45,014 nucleotides of DNA. Origin: an uncultured bacterium. Lineage in GTDB: Bacteria > Bacillota > Clostridia > Oscillospirales > Oscillospiraceae. Below the pieces are notes generated by a model that was not told the DNA's origin, made no database searches, and saw only the letters and a program-made list of their open reading frames with translations. The DNA is taken from NCBI GenBank assembly GCA_948469375.1, contig CAOKLO010000028.1:1-45014 (forward strand), given 5' to 3'. Shown here in pieces: positions 7,518-16,318 of this stretch (within the stretch, counting starts at the first letter, position 1; every line of letters begins with the position of its first letter). The position numbers and the translations under genes were made by a program.

Positions 7518-10457
7518 TCAGCCGTTACGGCGCTTACGCTCTTCCATCGCGGCCATCAGGGAACGCACACGGATCTTTACCGCGCCCAGGTTGCTGATGT
7601 CGTCGATCTTCAATTGAGTGTAAAGCTTTCCGCCTTGCTCCAAAATAGAGCGCATCTCGTCGCCGGTGATGGCATCGGTGCCGCAGCCAAAGCTCACCAG
7701 CTGGATCAGCTCCATGTCCGGCTGTTCACAAACATACCGGGCGGCATTGTACATGCGGGCCTGGAAGGTCCATTGGTTGAGCACCTTCCGAGGGGCGTAG
7801 TCCTCGTGGAAGGCCACAGCGTCCTCGCTGACCAGCACGAAGCCGAAGGAGGTGATCAGGTCGTTGATGCCGTGGTTGATCTCCGGGTCGATGTGGTAGG
7901 GACGGCCTGCCAGCACGATGATGGGCAGGCCTCGCTTCCGGGCTCCGTCGATGTACCGCTGACCGGCCCGGTGAATGTCCTCCTTGTAGCGGTCATAGGC
8001 CCGGTAAGCGGCGCGAATGGCGCTGGCGGCCTCTCGGCGGGGGATTCCGAAGGCGTCGGCAAACCACTGGGAGCCAAGGCGCTCATAGTCCCTCGGCCGG
8101 TGCAGGCCCGAGTAGGGGTTGAGGAAACGGATCTTTTTCAAATCGGGCATATTTGCCGCCAAAAGCTCGGGATAATAGGCCACCACCGGGCAGTTATAGT
8201 TGTTGTCCGATGATTTTTCGTCGAAATTGTAGGACATACAGGGATAGAAGATGGCGTCCACGCCAGCTTCCACCAGAGCCTCCACATGGCCGTGGAGGAG
8301 CTTGGCAGGGTAGCACACCGTATCCGACGGAATGGTGCGCTGGCCCTTGATGTACAGCTTTCGGGAGGACTCGGGGGAGAGCACCACCTCAAAGTTCAGC
8401 CGGGTGAACAGCTCAAACCAGAAGGGAAGGTTTTCGTACATATTCAGCCCGAAGGGGATGCCGATGCGGCCCCGGGAACCGTTGCCGGAGCCCTTGCCCT
8501 CCATAGCCCGGAGCTTTTCATATTTGTAGCGGTACAGGTCGGGTAGCTGCACCTTTTCCTTGCCCAGCGGCCGGGAGCAGCGGTTGCCTGAGATAAACCG
8601 CCGCCCGCCGTCGAAGGAGTTGACGGTGAGGGAGCAGTGGTTGGTGCACAGATTGCAGGTGACGGGCTTGGCGGTGTGGGTGAAATCCTGTAAGGCGGAT
8701 TCACTTAACAGCGTGGACTGCTCCAGCCTCAAATCCCGAGCGGCCAGGGCCGCGCCGAAGGCACCCATGATACCCGCGATGGTGGGGCGGGTGACGTTCC
8801 GGCCCAGCTCCTGCTCGAAGGCGCGCAGCACCGCGTCATTGTGGAAGGTGCCGCCCTGTACCACGATGTGTTTGCCCAGGTCGTCGGCGCTGGCGGCGCG
8901 GATGACCTTGTAAATGGCGTTCTTCACGATGGAGATAGACAGGCCCGCGCTGATATCCTCCACGCTGGCCCCGTCCTTCTGGGCCTGCTTGACGGAGGAG
9001 TTCATGAACACGGTGCACCGAGAGCCCAGGTTCACCGGCTTCTGGGTGAACAGCCCCAGCTTGGCGAAGTCGGCGATGTCGTACCCCAGCGCTTTGGCAA
9101 AGGTTTCAATAAAGGAGCCGCAGCCGGAGGAGCACGCCTCGTTGAGCATGATGGAGTCCACCGCGCCGTTGCGGATTTTAAAGCACTTCATGTCCTGCCC
9201 GCCGATGTCGATGATGAAATCCACGTTGGGATTGAAGTGGGCGGCGGCGCGGTAGTGGGCCACCGTCTCCACCAGGCCCAGGTCGCAGGAGAAAGCGTTT
9301 TTGATAAGGTCCTCGCCGTAACCGGTGACGGCGGAGCCCTTGATGGTGATGCGGTTGCCGCACAGCCTGTAAATTTCCTTCAGCTGCTCCAGCACGATGG
9401 CCACCGGGTTGCCCAGATTGGAGTGGTAGTAATTGTACAGCAGCCCTCCGTCTGGAGCAATCAGCACAATTTTGGTGGTGGTAGATCCGGCGTCAATCCC
9501 TAAGTATGCGTCGCCCTCATAGGTCTTGACGTCCAGTTGGGGCGGGGTGGAGGCATTGTGGCGGGCGGTGAATGCGTCGTAGTCCGCCTGGCTCTTAAAC
9601 AGCGGGGGCATGGTGTCCACCACTGATGTGGCGGCGCGGCTCTCTTCCAGCAGTTGCAGCAGCTCGTCAAAGGGTCGCGCGTCGTAGTCCGAGGAGCACA
9701 GCGCCGCGCCCATGGCGGCGAAGCAGTCGCCGTCCTCAGGGAAAACGGCGTGGTCTGCATCCAATTGCAGGGTGTCCACGAACCGTTCCCGCAGCCCCAT
9801 GAGGAAGTGGAGGGGACCGCCCAGAAAAACCAGCCTGCCCTTCAGCTCGCGCCCCTGGGTGAGTCCAGCCACGGTCTGGTCCACCACGGCCTGAAAAATG
9901 GACGCAGCCACATCCTCCTTGCGTCCGCCCTGATTGAGAATGGGCTGGATGTCGCTCTTGGCGAACACGCCGCACCGGGAGGCAATGGGGTAAATCTTTT
10001 CATGCTTTAAGGACAGCTCGTCCAGCTCATTGACAGTGACGTTCATCAGGGTGGCCATCTGGTCGATGAAGGCCCCGGTGCCTCCGGCGCAGGAGCCATT
10101 CATCCGCTCCTCCAGCGCGCCGCCGAAAAAGATGATTTTAGCGTCCTCGCCGCCCAACTCAATAACGGCGTCGGTGTCCGGGATGTAGGCGTTTACCGCC
10201 GCAGCGGTGGCGTACACCTCCTGGACAAAGTCCAACCCCGCGGCCTTGGCCACGCCCAGCCCGGCGGAGCCGGTGACCACCAGGCGCACATCCCTGCCCT
10301 GGAGCATCTCCTTAATGGAGCGCAGGGTCTCACAGGCTCGCTCCCGGGCCTTGGAATAATGCCGCTCGTAGGAGCGGAACAGCAGCTTGTTATCCTCATC
10401 CAGCACCACGACCTTGACAGTGGTGGAGCCAATGTCGATGCCAACACGCAGAATCAT
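7518..10457 (-). CDS. Tandem BadF/BadG/BcrA/BcrD ATPase, 2-hydroxyacyl-CoA dehydratase activase family, with DUF2229 domain
   Basis: This 979-residue protein contains two ASKHA-type ATPase domains. The first begins GIDIGSTT (6-13) and has the cluster cysteines Cys123 (NGSCAGGTG) and Cys162 (SRCGVF). The second begins GIDAGSTT (320-327) with Cys442/Cys446 (EACSSGCGS) and Cys481 (SRCTVF). In the characterised activase HgdC two identical chains share one [4Fe-4S] cluster; here the two domains could form the pseudo-dimer in one chain. After residue about 600 come a cysteine group (CNLCTNHC, 601-608) and a DUF2229 region with YPAKLLHGHV and FYPCMSYNF. Such proteins use ATP to push an electron to a dehydratase in strictly anaerobic amino-acid fermentation; no dehydratase subunit pair or CoA-transferase lies beside it, so its client is unknown. 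Confidence 0.88.
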   Translation of the reverse strand: MILRVGIDIGSTTVKVVVLDEDNKLLFRSYERHYSKARERACETLRSIKEMLQGRDVRLVVTGSAGLGVAKAAGLDFVQEVYATAAAVNAYIPDTDAVIELGGEDAKIIFFGGALEERMNGSCAGGTGAFIDQMATLMNVTVNELDELSLKHEKIYPIASRCGVFAKSDIQPILNQGGRKEDVAASIFQAVVDQTVAGLTQGRELKGRLVFLGGPLHFLMGLRERFVDTLQLDADHAVFPEDGDCFAAMGAALCSSDYDARPFDELLQLLEESRAATSVVDTMPPLFKSQADYDAFTARHNASTPPQLDVKTYEGDAYLGIDAGSTTTKIVLIAPDGGLLYNYYHSNLGNPVAIVLEQLKEIYRLCGNRITIKGSAVTGYGEDLIKNAFSCDLGLVETVAHYRAAAHFNPNVDFIIDIGGQDMKCFKIRNGAVDSIMLNEACSSGCGSFIETFAKALGYDIADFAKLGLFTQKPVNLGSRCTVFMNSSVKQAQKDGASVEDISAGLSISIVKNAIYKVIRAASADDLGKHIVVQGGTFHNDAVLRAFEQELGRNVTRPTIAGIMGAFGAALAARDLRLEQSTLLSESALQDFTHTAKPVTCNLCTNHCSLTVNSFDGGRRFISGNRCSRPLGKEKVQLPDLYRYKYEKLRAMEGKGSGNGSRGRIGIPFGLNMYENLPFWFELFTRLNFEVVLSPESSRKLYIKGQRTIPSDTVCYPAKLLHGHVEALVEAGVDAIFYPCMSYNFDEKSSDNNYNCPVVAYYPELLAANMPDLKKIRFLNPYSGLHRPRDYERLGSQWFADAFGIPRREAASAIRAAYRAYDRYKEDIHRAGQRYIDGARKRGLPIIVLAGRPYHIDPEINHGINDLITSFGFVLVSEDAVAFHEDYAPRKVLNQWTFQARMYNAARYVCEQPDMELIQLVSFGCGTDAITGDEMRSILEQGGKLYTQLKIDDISNLGAVKIRVRSLMAAMEERKRRNG

Positions 10458-10530
10458 AGTTGTCCTCCTGTGCTACCGCGTCTCTGAGCCGCTTGCCGGC
10501 CCGGACGCCCAATTTGAAAGTTCAGTCGAT

Positions 10531-10559
10531 ATTATATAAAAATGATATGCTTTTTTCAA
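10531..10559 (-). promoter_or_regulatory. Sigma-A promoter of the activase operon
   Basis: On the leftward strand TTGAAA (10554-10559) and a perfect TATAAT (10531-10536) are 17 bases apart, about 75 bases before the activase ATG at 10457. Confidence 0.8.
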
Positions 10560-10611
10560 TAGCAAATTGCCACAGTTTTTCCGTCCTCTGCGGGAAAAGT
10601 CACAAAAGCAC

Positions 10612-10640
10612 TTGCGTCTGTCAAAAAAGAATGATACATT
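10612..10640 (+). promoter_or_regulatory. Putative promoter of the polyphosphate kinase gene
   Basis: TTGCGT (10612-10617) and TACATT (10635-10640) are 17 bases apart and 43 bases before the kinase ATG. Both boxes deviate from consensus, so the call is moderate. It is divergent from the activase promoter 53 bases away. Confidence 0.45.
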
Positions 10641-10683
10641 TAGGGGGAGCAAACTCAACAAGACCTAAGGGGCGTGATCGACC

Positions 10684-12960
10684 ATGAAAGACCAGAGCAC
10701 AGCGGCTTCCACGTCAAATGGAGGTCCATGCTATGTGAACCGGGAGCTGTCCTGGCTCCAATTCAACCGCCGGGTGCTGGAGGAGGCGGAGGACCCCGCC
10801 AATCCCCTGTGCGAGCGGCTGAATTTTGCCGCCATTTTCCAGAGCAACCTGGACGAATTCTATATGGTCCGGGTGGGAATGCTGATGGACACCACCCATC
10901 TAGGCGTCACCGACGACAAAACTGGCATGACCAGCGAGCAGCAGACCGCCGCCGTGCTGGACCGGACCAGGGCATATCTGGCGGACCGGGACCGCATCTG
11001 CAAGGGCCTGATGCAGGAGCTGGCCGGTCAGGGAGTGGAGCTGTGCCGCTTCGGAGGGCTCCAGGACAAGACCCAGTCCTTCCTAGAAAAGTATTTCACC
11101 TCCAATATCCTGCCCCTGCTCTCCCCCCAGATCATTGGGCGCAAGCAACCCTTCCCCTTTCTGCGCAACAAGCAGATTTATGCCGTGGCCATGCTCAAAA
11201 CCAAAAACGGCGGCGAGCGTATGGGCATCGTCCCCTGCGGAGACGGCGTGCTGCGCCGCCTGGTCCCCCTGCCCGGGGAGGGCCAGCGGTTTATCCTGGT
11301 GGAGGAGCTCATCGCCAGCTTCCTTCCCAAAATATTTGCCCACTATAAGGTGGAGGGTACGGTCCTGGTCCGTCTGGTGCGCAGCGCGGACATCCACATG
11401 GACAACGCCTCCTCTGAGATGAGCGACATGCTGGCGGAGGAATACCGCAAAAGCATGGAAAAAATGATCCGCCAGCGCAAGCGCCTGCGCCCTGTAAAGC
11501 TGGAGTACAAGGGCAAGCTCACCGACAGCGTGCGGGACAGCCTGTGCCGGTGTCTGGATTTGTCCAAAAAGCACCTGTTCGCCAGCGACATTCCCCTGGA
11601 CCTGTCCTTCATGGGGACGCTGCGGGACATGCTCCGAGACAAAGCGGAGCTGTTTTACCCCCGCCGAGTGCCTCAGAACTCCCCCAATGTGGACCCCCTG
11701 GTCCCCATGACGGAGCAGATCCGGCAGCGGGACCTGATGCTCAGCTACCCCTATGAGAGCGTCCGTCCTCTGCTACGCCTTTTGCAGGAGGCGGGGCAAG
11801 ACCCGGAGGTGGTGTCCATCAAAATGACCCTCTACCGGGTGGCCCACAACAGCAAAATTGTGGAGGCCCTGGTGGACGCGGCGGAAAATGGAAAAGAGGT
11901 CGTGGCCCTGGTGGAGCTGCGGGCCCGGTTCGACGAGGAAAACAACATCGGCTGGTCCCGGGTGCTGGAGCGGGCCGGGTGCCGGGTCATCTACGGCCTG
12001 GACGGGCTGAAGGTCCACTCCAAGCTGCTGCTCATCACGCGGATGCACAACGGCCAAGTGGAATATACCACCCAGGTGGGCACGGGCAACTATAATGAGG
12101 ACACCGTGCGGCTGTACACCGATTACGCCCTCATGACCGCCTCCCGGGAAATCGGCGCGGACGCCGCCCAGGTGTTCAACTGCTTGTCCATGGGCGAGGT
12201 GGTGGAGGACAGCCGCCATCTCATGGTAGCCCCCGCCTGTCTGCGCGGCAAGGTCATCGCTCTGATCGACGAGGAAATCGAACAGGCAAAGGCAGGCAGT
12301 CCCGCCTATATGGGCTTCAAGCTCAACGGATTGACCGACAAGCTGCTCATCGACAAGCTCATCGAGGCATCCCAAGCGGGCGTTAGCATCGATCTGGTGG
12401 TGCGGGGCATCTGCTGCGTCACCGGCGGCGTTCCCGGGCTGACGGAGCATATCCATGTGTCCAGCATTGTGGGCCGCTATCTGGAGCACGCCCGCATCTA
12501 TATCTTTGGCGTAGGGGACCGCCGGAGGGTATACATCTCCTCCGCCGACTTCATGACCCGCAACACCACCCGGCGGGTGGAGGTGGCCGTCCCCGTCCAA
12601 GACAGTGATCTGCGCTCCCATCTGGAGCAGATGTTCCAAAGCCAGCTCCGGGACACCGCCAAGGGCCGGGTCCAGCAGCCCGACGGACAATACCTCCGCC
12701 GGGAGGGCGAGCCCTTCAACTCCCAGGAGTATTTCCTTGACCAGGCCTACTGCAGTGCATGGGCGCTGTCCGGGCCCCAAAACGAATCTGCTTCCGGCGC
12801 GGCGGAGGCGGAACCGCCCCGCCCATCCCCACAGGAGTATGCGGCAAAAGCGCCCGGCCCCGCCGCGCCCCAGCAGCCTTCCCCCGCCAAAAAGCTGCCC
12901 ACCATCAAGGTCAGGACCCGTCGTTCCAGCCTGCTGGGCCGCCTCCTTGGCCAGGACTGA
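10684..12960 (+). CDS. ppk1: Polyphosphate kinase 1
   Basis: The enzyme transfers the terminal phosphate of ATP to a growing polyphosphate chain, reversibly, and in most bacteria is the main polyphosphate synthase. The 758-residue product opens with the family signature YVNRELSWLQFNRRVLEEA (17-35) and LNFAAIFQSNLDEFYMVRVG (46-65). The autophosphorylated histidine is His445 in GLKVHSKLLL, and the second catalytic histidine is His602 in GRYLEHARIYIF. RVAHNSKIVEAL and FDEENNIGW are also conserved. Beyond the catalytic core, residues about 690-758 form a Pro/Ala-rich tail ending in a basic stretch (KVRTRRSSLLGRLLG), which is an addition not needed for catalysis. The ATG follows AAGGGG by about 11 bases. 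The phosphofructokinase gene follows 57 bases downstream, so co-transcription is possible. Confidence 0.96.
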   Translation: MKDQSTAASTSNGGPCYVNRELSWLQFNRRVLEEAEDPANPLCERLNFAAIFQSNLDEFYMVRVGMLMDTTHLGVTDDKTGMTSEQQTAAVLDRTRAYLADRDRICKGLMQELAGQGVELCRFGGLQDKTQSFLEKYFTSNILPLLSPQIIGRKQPFPFLRNKQIYAVAMLKTKNGGERMGIVPCGDGVLRRLVPLPGEGQRFILVEELIASFLPKIFAHYKVEGTVLVRLVRSADIHMDNASSEMSDMLAEEYRKSMEKMIRQRKRLRPVKLEYKGKLTDSVRDSLCRCLDLSKKHLFASDIPLDLSFMGTLRDMLRDKAELFYPRRVPQNSPNVDPLVPMTEQIRQRDLMLSYPYESVRPLLRLLQEAGQDPEVVSIKMTLYRVAHNSKIVEALVDAAENGKEVVALVELRARFDEENNIGWSRVLERAGCRVIYGLDGLKVHSKLLLITRMHNGQVEYTTQVGTGNYNEDTVRLYTDYALMTASREIGADAAQVFNCLSMGEVVEDSRHLMVAPACLRGKVIALIDEEIEQAKAGSPAYMGFKLNGLTDKLLIDKLIEASQAGVSIDLVVRGICCVTGGVPGLTEHIHVSSIVGRYLEHARIYIFGVGDRRRVYISSADFMTRNTTRRVEVAVPVQDSDLRSHLEQMFQSQLRDTAKGRVQQPDGQYLRREGEPFNSQEYFLDQAYCSAWALSGPQNESASGAAEAEPPRPSPQEYAAKAPGPAAPQQPSPAKKLPTIKVRTRRSSLLGRLLGQD

Positions 12961-13017
12961 CGTCAGTGTTTTCTCAGCCGGAACGGCTCAATATATAGTT
13001 GGAAAGGAAGCATCATC

Positions 13018-14103
13018 ATGAAACGAATCGGAATGCTCACCAGCGGCGGCGACTGCCAAGCGCTCAACGCGACCATGCGCGGCGTGGCCAAGGGCCTCTA
13101 CAACATCTACGGCAACGAGGTTGAAATCATCGGCTTCATCGACGGCTACAAGGGCCTGATGTACGAGGACTATAAAAAGCTGTCCCCCATCGACTTCACC
13201 GGCCTGCTCACCCGAGGCGGCACCTTCCTGGGCTCCAGCCGCCAGCCCTTCAAGCTGATGCGGGAGCCAGACGCCAACGGCCTGGACAAGGTGGAGGCCA
13301 TGAAATACACCTACCGCCGCCTGCGCCTGGACTGTCTGGTGGTGCTGGGCGGCAACGGCAGCCAGAAAACCGCCAACCTGCTCAGTGAGGAGGGCTTAAA
13401 CGTCATCGGCCTGCCTAAGACCATCGACAACGACCTGTGGGGAACCGACATGACCTTCGGCTTCCAGAGCGCCGTGGACATCGCCACCAACGTGATCGAC
13501 TGCATCCACACCACCGCCGCCTCCCACAACCGGGTGTTCATGGTGGAGATCATGGGCCACAAGGCGGGCTGGCTGACCCTGAACGCCGGTATGGCCGGCG
13601 GCGCGGATATCATCCTGATCCCGGAGATCCCCTACAGCATCGACTCCATTCTCGCCAAGATCAACCAGCGCGCCGCCTCCGGCAACGGCTTTACCATCCT
13701 GGCGGTGGCCGAGGGGGCGCTGTCCAAGAAGGAGGCGGCCATGTCCAAGAAGGAGTACAAGCAGCACCTGGCCGAGGTGCTGGAGAAGTACCCCTCCGTG
13801 TCCTACGCCATCGCAGACAGGATTTTGAAGAAGACCGGCAAGGAAGTCCGCGTCACCGTCCCCGGCCACATGCAGCGGGGCGGTAATCCCTGCGCCTATG
13901 ACCGGGTGCTGTCCTCCCGGCTGGGCGCCACGGCGGCGCTGATGATCTCCAAGGGCGAATTTGGCAATATGGTAGCCATCCACGACCGCGTCATCACCTC
14001 CGTGCCACTGAAGGAGATCGCGGGCAAGCTCAAGACCATCGACCCCAAATCCGACATTATCACCGAGGCCCGTCTGTTGGGCATCAGCTTCGGCGACGAT
14101 TGA
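13018..14103 (+). CDS. 6-phosphofructokinase, group III-like (phosphoryl donor ATP or PPi uncertain)
   Basis: The enzyme phosphorylates fructose 6-phosphate to the 1,6-bisphosphate in glycolysis. The 361-residue protein shows TSGGDCQALNA (8-18), GGNGSQKTA (111-119), the catalytic PKTIDND (133-139, base Asp137) and MGHKAGWL (179-186), plus GHMQRGG near the C-terminal part. The donor-selecting positions are a Gly in GGNGS (ATP-like) and a Lys in PKTIDND (seen in PPi-dependent and mixed group III enzymes), so the donor cannot be settled by inspection. GGDCQALNA replaces the commoner GGDCPGLNA. The ATG at 13018 lies behind GGAAAGGAAG. The gene follows polyphosphate kinase and ends in a strong terminator. 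Confidence 0.93.
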   Translation: MKRIGMLTSGGDCQALNATMRGVAKGLYNIYGNEVEIIGFIDGYKGLMYEDYKKLSPIDFTGLLTRGGTFLGSSRQPFKLMREPDANGLDKVEAMKYTYRRLRLDCLVVLGGNGSQKTANLLSEEGLNVIGLPKTIDNDLWGTDMTFGFQSAVDIATNVIDCIHTTAASHNRVFMVEIMGHKAGWLTLNAGMAGGADIILIPEIPYSIDSILAKINQRAASGNGFTILAVAEGALSKKEAAMSKKEYKQHLAEVLEKYPSVSYAIADRILKKTGKEVRVTVPGHMQRGGNPCAYDRVLSSRLGATAALMISKGEFGNMVAIHDRVITSVPLKEIAGKLKTIDPKSDIITEARLLGISFGDD

Positions 14104-14129
14104 CAGGCAGCGCTACGGCGCTTCGCGGC

Positions 14130-14167
14130 AAGGCCCCTCCGCCTCAGCAGGCTGGGGGGCCTTTTTT
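14130..14167 (+). terminator. Intrinsic terminator after phosphofructokinase
   Basis: AAGGCCCC...GGGGCCTT outer stem with an inner GCCT/AGGC stem and CAGC loop, followed by six T residues, 26 bases past the stop codon. Confidence 0.9.
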
Positions 14168-14180
14168 CTGCATTTTTCAG

Positions 14181-14207
14181 GGAACCTTTTGTCCCGCCCA
14201 ACGGTAT
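14181..14207 (+). promoter_or_regulatory. Putative ECF-type promoter for the sigma-factor operon
   Basis: GGAACC (14181-14186) and CGGTAT (14202-14207) are separated by 15 bases in the 66 bases between the preceding terminator and the sigma-factor start. GGAAC-type -35 boxes with a CG-containing -10 box are typical of ECF sigma promoters, and these sigma factors often activate their own genes. No convincing sigma-A promoter is seen here. The match is by eye. Confidence 0.4.
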
Positions 14208-14233
14208 TTGATAAGTGAAAGGAGGCGAGGCCA

Positions 14234-14719
14234 TTGATTGACCAATATATCCAGCGGTATGGCCGGCGGCTGTACGGCCTGTGCCGCTCCCTATATCCCA
14301 ACCCCTGCGACGCAGACGACCTATACCAGGAAACCTGGCTGAGAGCGGTCAAGCATTTCTCCAAATACGACCCCAGCCGGGAATTCGAGCCTTGGCTTAC
14401 CAAAATCTGCGTGAACACCTACCGCAGCGCTCTGCGCCGATTGGCCCGCGCTCCCCTGCTGGATTTCTCCAGCGGCGAGGAAAAGGACCGGGTGCTGAAC
14501 TCCGTCCCCGCCCCGGAGAACCGGGATTACGTTCCGCTGTATGAGGCAGTGGACAAATTGCCGGAAAAGCTGCGGCTGGCGGTGATATTGTTCTACTTTC
14601 AGGGGGAAGATTTGGCCTCTGCCGCCGGGATTCTGGGCATCCCTGTAGGAACGGTAAAGTCCCGGCTGAGCAAAGCCCGCAAACTATTAAAGGAGGTGCT
14701 GTCTGATGAATCAAGTTGA
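14234..14719 (+). CDS. ECF-subfamily RNA polymerase sigma factor
   Basis: The 161-residue protein has the two ECF regions only. Region 2 reads DADDLYQETWLRAVKHFSKYD (near 26-46, the -10 melting and recognition part). Region 4 reads LPEKLRLAVILFYFQGEDLASAAGILGIPVGTVKSRLSKARK (near 108-151), with the helix-turn-helix GIPVGTVKSRL that reads the -35 box. The start is TTG at 14234, chosen because AAAGGAGG ends 8 bases before it and the next candidate would remove region 2 residues. It is the first gene of a three-gene operon whose next members are membrane proteins, the usual layout of a sigma factor with its membrane-bound control proteins. Confidence 0.93.
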   Translation: MIDQYIQRYGRRLYGLCRSLYPNPCDADDLYQETWLRAVKHFSKYDPSREFEPWLTKICVNTYRSALRRLARAPLLDFSSGEEKDRVLNSVPAPENRDYVPLYEAVDKLPEKLRLAVILFYFQGEDLASAAGILGIPVGTVKSRLSKARKLLKEVLSDESS

Positions 14720-14996
14720 CCATTTCCAGCGGTTCACCCCGCCCGCCCTCAGCGAAACACAGCTTCGCTGGGTGCTGGAACGACGGGCCGAGCGGCGGCA
14801 AACCGCCCTGCTGGCGGTGGCTGGGGCGCTGCTCCAAGCGCTGCTTGTTCTGCTGGGCCTGCTATGCGCGGAAGCCTTTCCTACACTGGCCTTGGGCTGC
14901 TTCTGCCTCGCCATTGTCTCCACGGCGGGCAGCGGAGTCATTGCCATCGTCTACACACAGAAAGGAGAAATGAGCCATGTCGGCCATACCTGTTAG
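14706..14996 (+). CDS. Small two-helix membrane protein, possible sigma-factor partner
   Basis: The 96-residue protein has a hydrophilic N-terminal part of about 33 residues and two hydrophobic stretches (about 34-56 and 60-82). No family is recognised. Its ATG lies inside the 3' end of the sigma-factor gene (14-base overlap) behind AGGAGG, and its own end overlaps the next gene by 20 bases, so all three are translated as a coupled set. Small membrane proteins in this position are often anti-sigma factors, and the short basic-acidic N-terminus could contact the sigma factor; that role is inferred from position alone. Confidence 0.65.
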   Translation: MNQVDHFQRFTPPALSETQLRWVLERRAERRQTALLAVAGALLQALLVLLGLLCAEAFPTLALGCFCLAIVSTAGSGVIAIVYTQKGEMSHVGHTC

Positions 14997-16308
14997 AACT
15001 ATACTGTTTTCGTGCCTTGTGCTGGCGGTATTCCTTGCGGTCCCGGTGCTCATCGGCGTGTACGTCTACCGGGACGCCTCGCGCCGGAGGATGCACGCCG
15101 TATTGTGGACCCTCATCGCCGTCCTGGCCCCCGCCTTCATCGGGTTTATCATTTATCTGCTGGTGCGGGGCGGCTATTCCGATTTGGAGTGTCCCAGGTG
15201 CGGCGCGCCCGTTACAGAGCAGTATGTGGTCTGTCCCCAGTGCGGCGTCAAGCTGCGCCCCGCCTGCCCCAGCTGCTCCGGTCCGGTGGAGCCCGGCTGG
15301 AAGGTATGCCCCCGGTGCGCCGCGCCGCTGGACGGCGTGCGGATGACCCCATCCCCTCCCCTGCGGCGGCAGGACAAGGCGCTGAGCCGAATTCTGATTG
15401 TCCTTATCGCGGCGCCGGTGCTGCTGATTGTTCTTACCGTGTTCAGCCTGTCCGCTTTCCAGACGGTCACCGGCTCCAGCACCTTGCAGGAGGTCACATT
15501 CGACGAGTATGACCAGCTCCAGGCTTCGGAAACGGCGCGCGGCGCGGTGCACCAATGGCTGGACGCGCTGGAAATTCGGGACGACCGGGCCTACGCGCTG
15601 CGCTACGACTATTCCAACGACCTTGTGTCCGGATGCTCATATTACTATCTGATTTATGTCCCCGCCGGAGGCCAGCAGAGCAATTCCAGCTTTGGAACCA
15701 ACTCCGGCCTGTTTGGACTCACCTTTGAAATAAATCTGGAGCGAACCGGATACAGCGGCTCCCTGTTCTGCGCGGAGGTCCAGACAGATTCCGGCCAGAC
15801 GCCCAATCTGAATGTCACCCTGGACGGCAAGCGTATCCGCTGTGATGTGACGGCGGTGGACTACAACCCCACCCTGTTCTTTATCATGCCGGACTATTCC
15901 CAGGCAGGACCGGAGGATGATATCATCCTTCCCGAGCGGCTGTCGGTGGTGAAGCTTGTGGGCGGCGAGAGCATGGGAACCGGCGTGGTTGCGGCGTCAA
16001 AAAACGAGGGTGTGAGGGTCGTGACAGACGAGGACATGATGCTCAAAATTCTCGCCTGTATTGACAGCGGCGAGCGGGTCCCCATGAACCAGATCCCTGA
16101 CTTTGATTTCCGCGACGGCTTTGAAATCATTGTGGAGTACCAGATCCACGACGAGCTGATTATGCACGAGGATATGGCCCGGCACCTGGTGTTTATGGAG
16201 GCCGGCATGTGCTACCTCGATGACGACCGCGTGCGCAGCACCCTGCACGGCAGCTCCTTCCGGGTGATGGATAAGGATTTTTACCAGCTGCTGGACAGCT
16301 TGTTCTAA
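14977..16308 (+). CDS. Membrane protein with two zinc ribbons and a large C-terminal domain, in sigma-factor operon
   Basis: The 443-residue protein has transmembrane stretches at about 8-30 and 41-63, then two zinc ribbons formed by four CxxC pairs (CPRC 72-75, CPQC 86-89, CPSC 97-100, CPRC 111-114), then a third transmembrane stretch at about 139-161. The remaining 280 residues form a domain of unknown fold with acidic and aromatic residues, likely on the other side of the membrane. The ATG at 14977 follows AAAGGAG by 8 bases. Its place third in an ECF sigma operon suggests a sensing or regulatory role, with the zinc ribbons facing the cytoplasm. No enzymatic motif is visible. Confidence 0.7.
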   Translation: MSAIPVRTILFSCLVLAVFLAVPVLIGVYVYRDASRRRMHAVLWTLIAVLAPAFIGFIIYLLVRGGYSDLECPRCGAPVTEQYVVCPQCGVKLRPACPSCSGPVEPGWKVCPRCAAPLDGVRMTPSPPLRRQDKALSRILIVLIAAPVLLIVLTVFSLSAFQTVTGSSTLQEVTFDEYDQLQASETARGAVHQWLDALEIRDDRAYALRYDYSNDLVSGCSYYYLIYVPAGGQQSNSSFGTNSGLFGLTFEINLERTGYSGSLFCAEVQTDSGQTPNLNVTLDGKRIRCDVTAVDYNPTLFFIMPDYSQAGPEDDIILPERLSVVKLVGGESMGTGVVAASKNEGVRVVTDEDMMLKILACIDSGERVPMNQIPDFDFRDGFEIIVEYQIHDELIMHEDMARHLVFMEAGMCYLDDDRVRSTLHGSSFRVMDKDFYQLLDSLF

Positions 16309-16318
16309 GCCGCGTGCT

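Noticed and set aside
6090-8213. Long rightward open frame of about 700 codons opposite the activase-related genes
   Set aside because: It is the antisense shadow of well-recognised genes on the other strand; GC-rich codons leave few stops. It shows no domain, and its start lies inside the GNAT gene. Similar long shadows (19472-21598 leftward, 27275-28978 leftward, 34567-36213 leftward) were dropped for the same reason.
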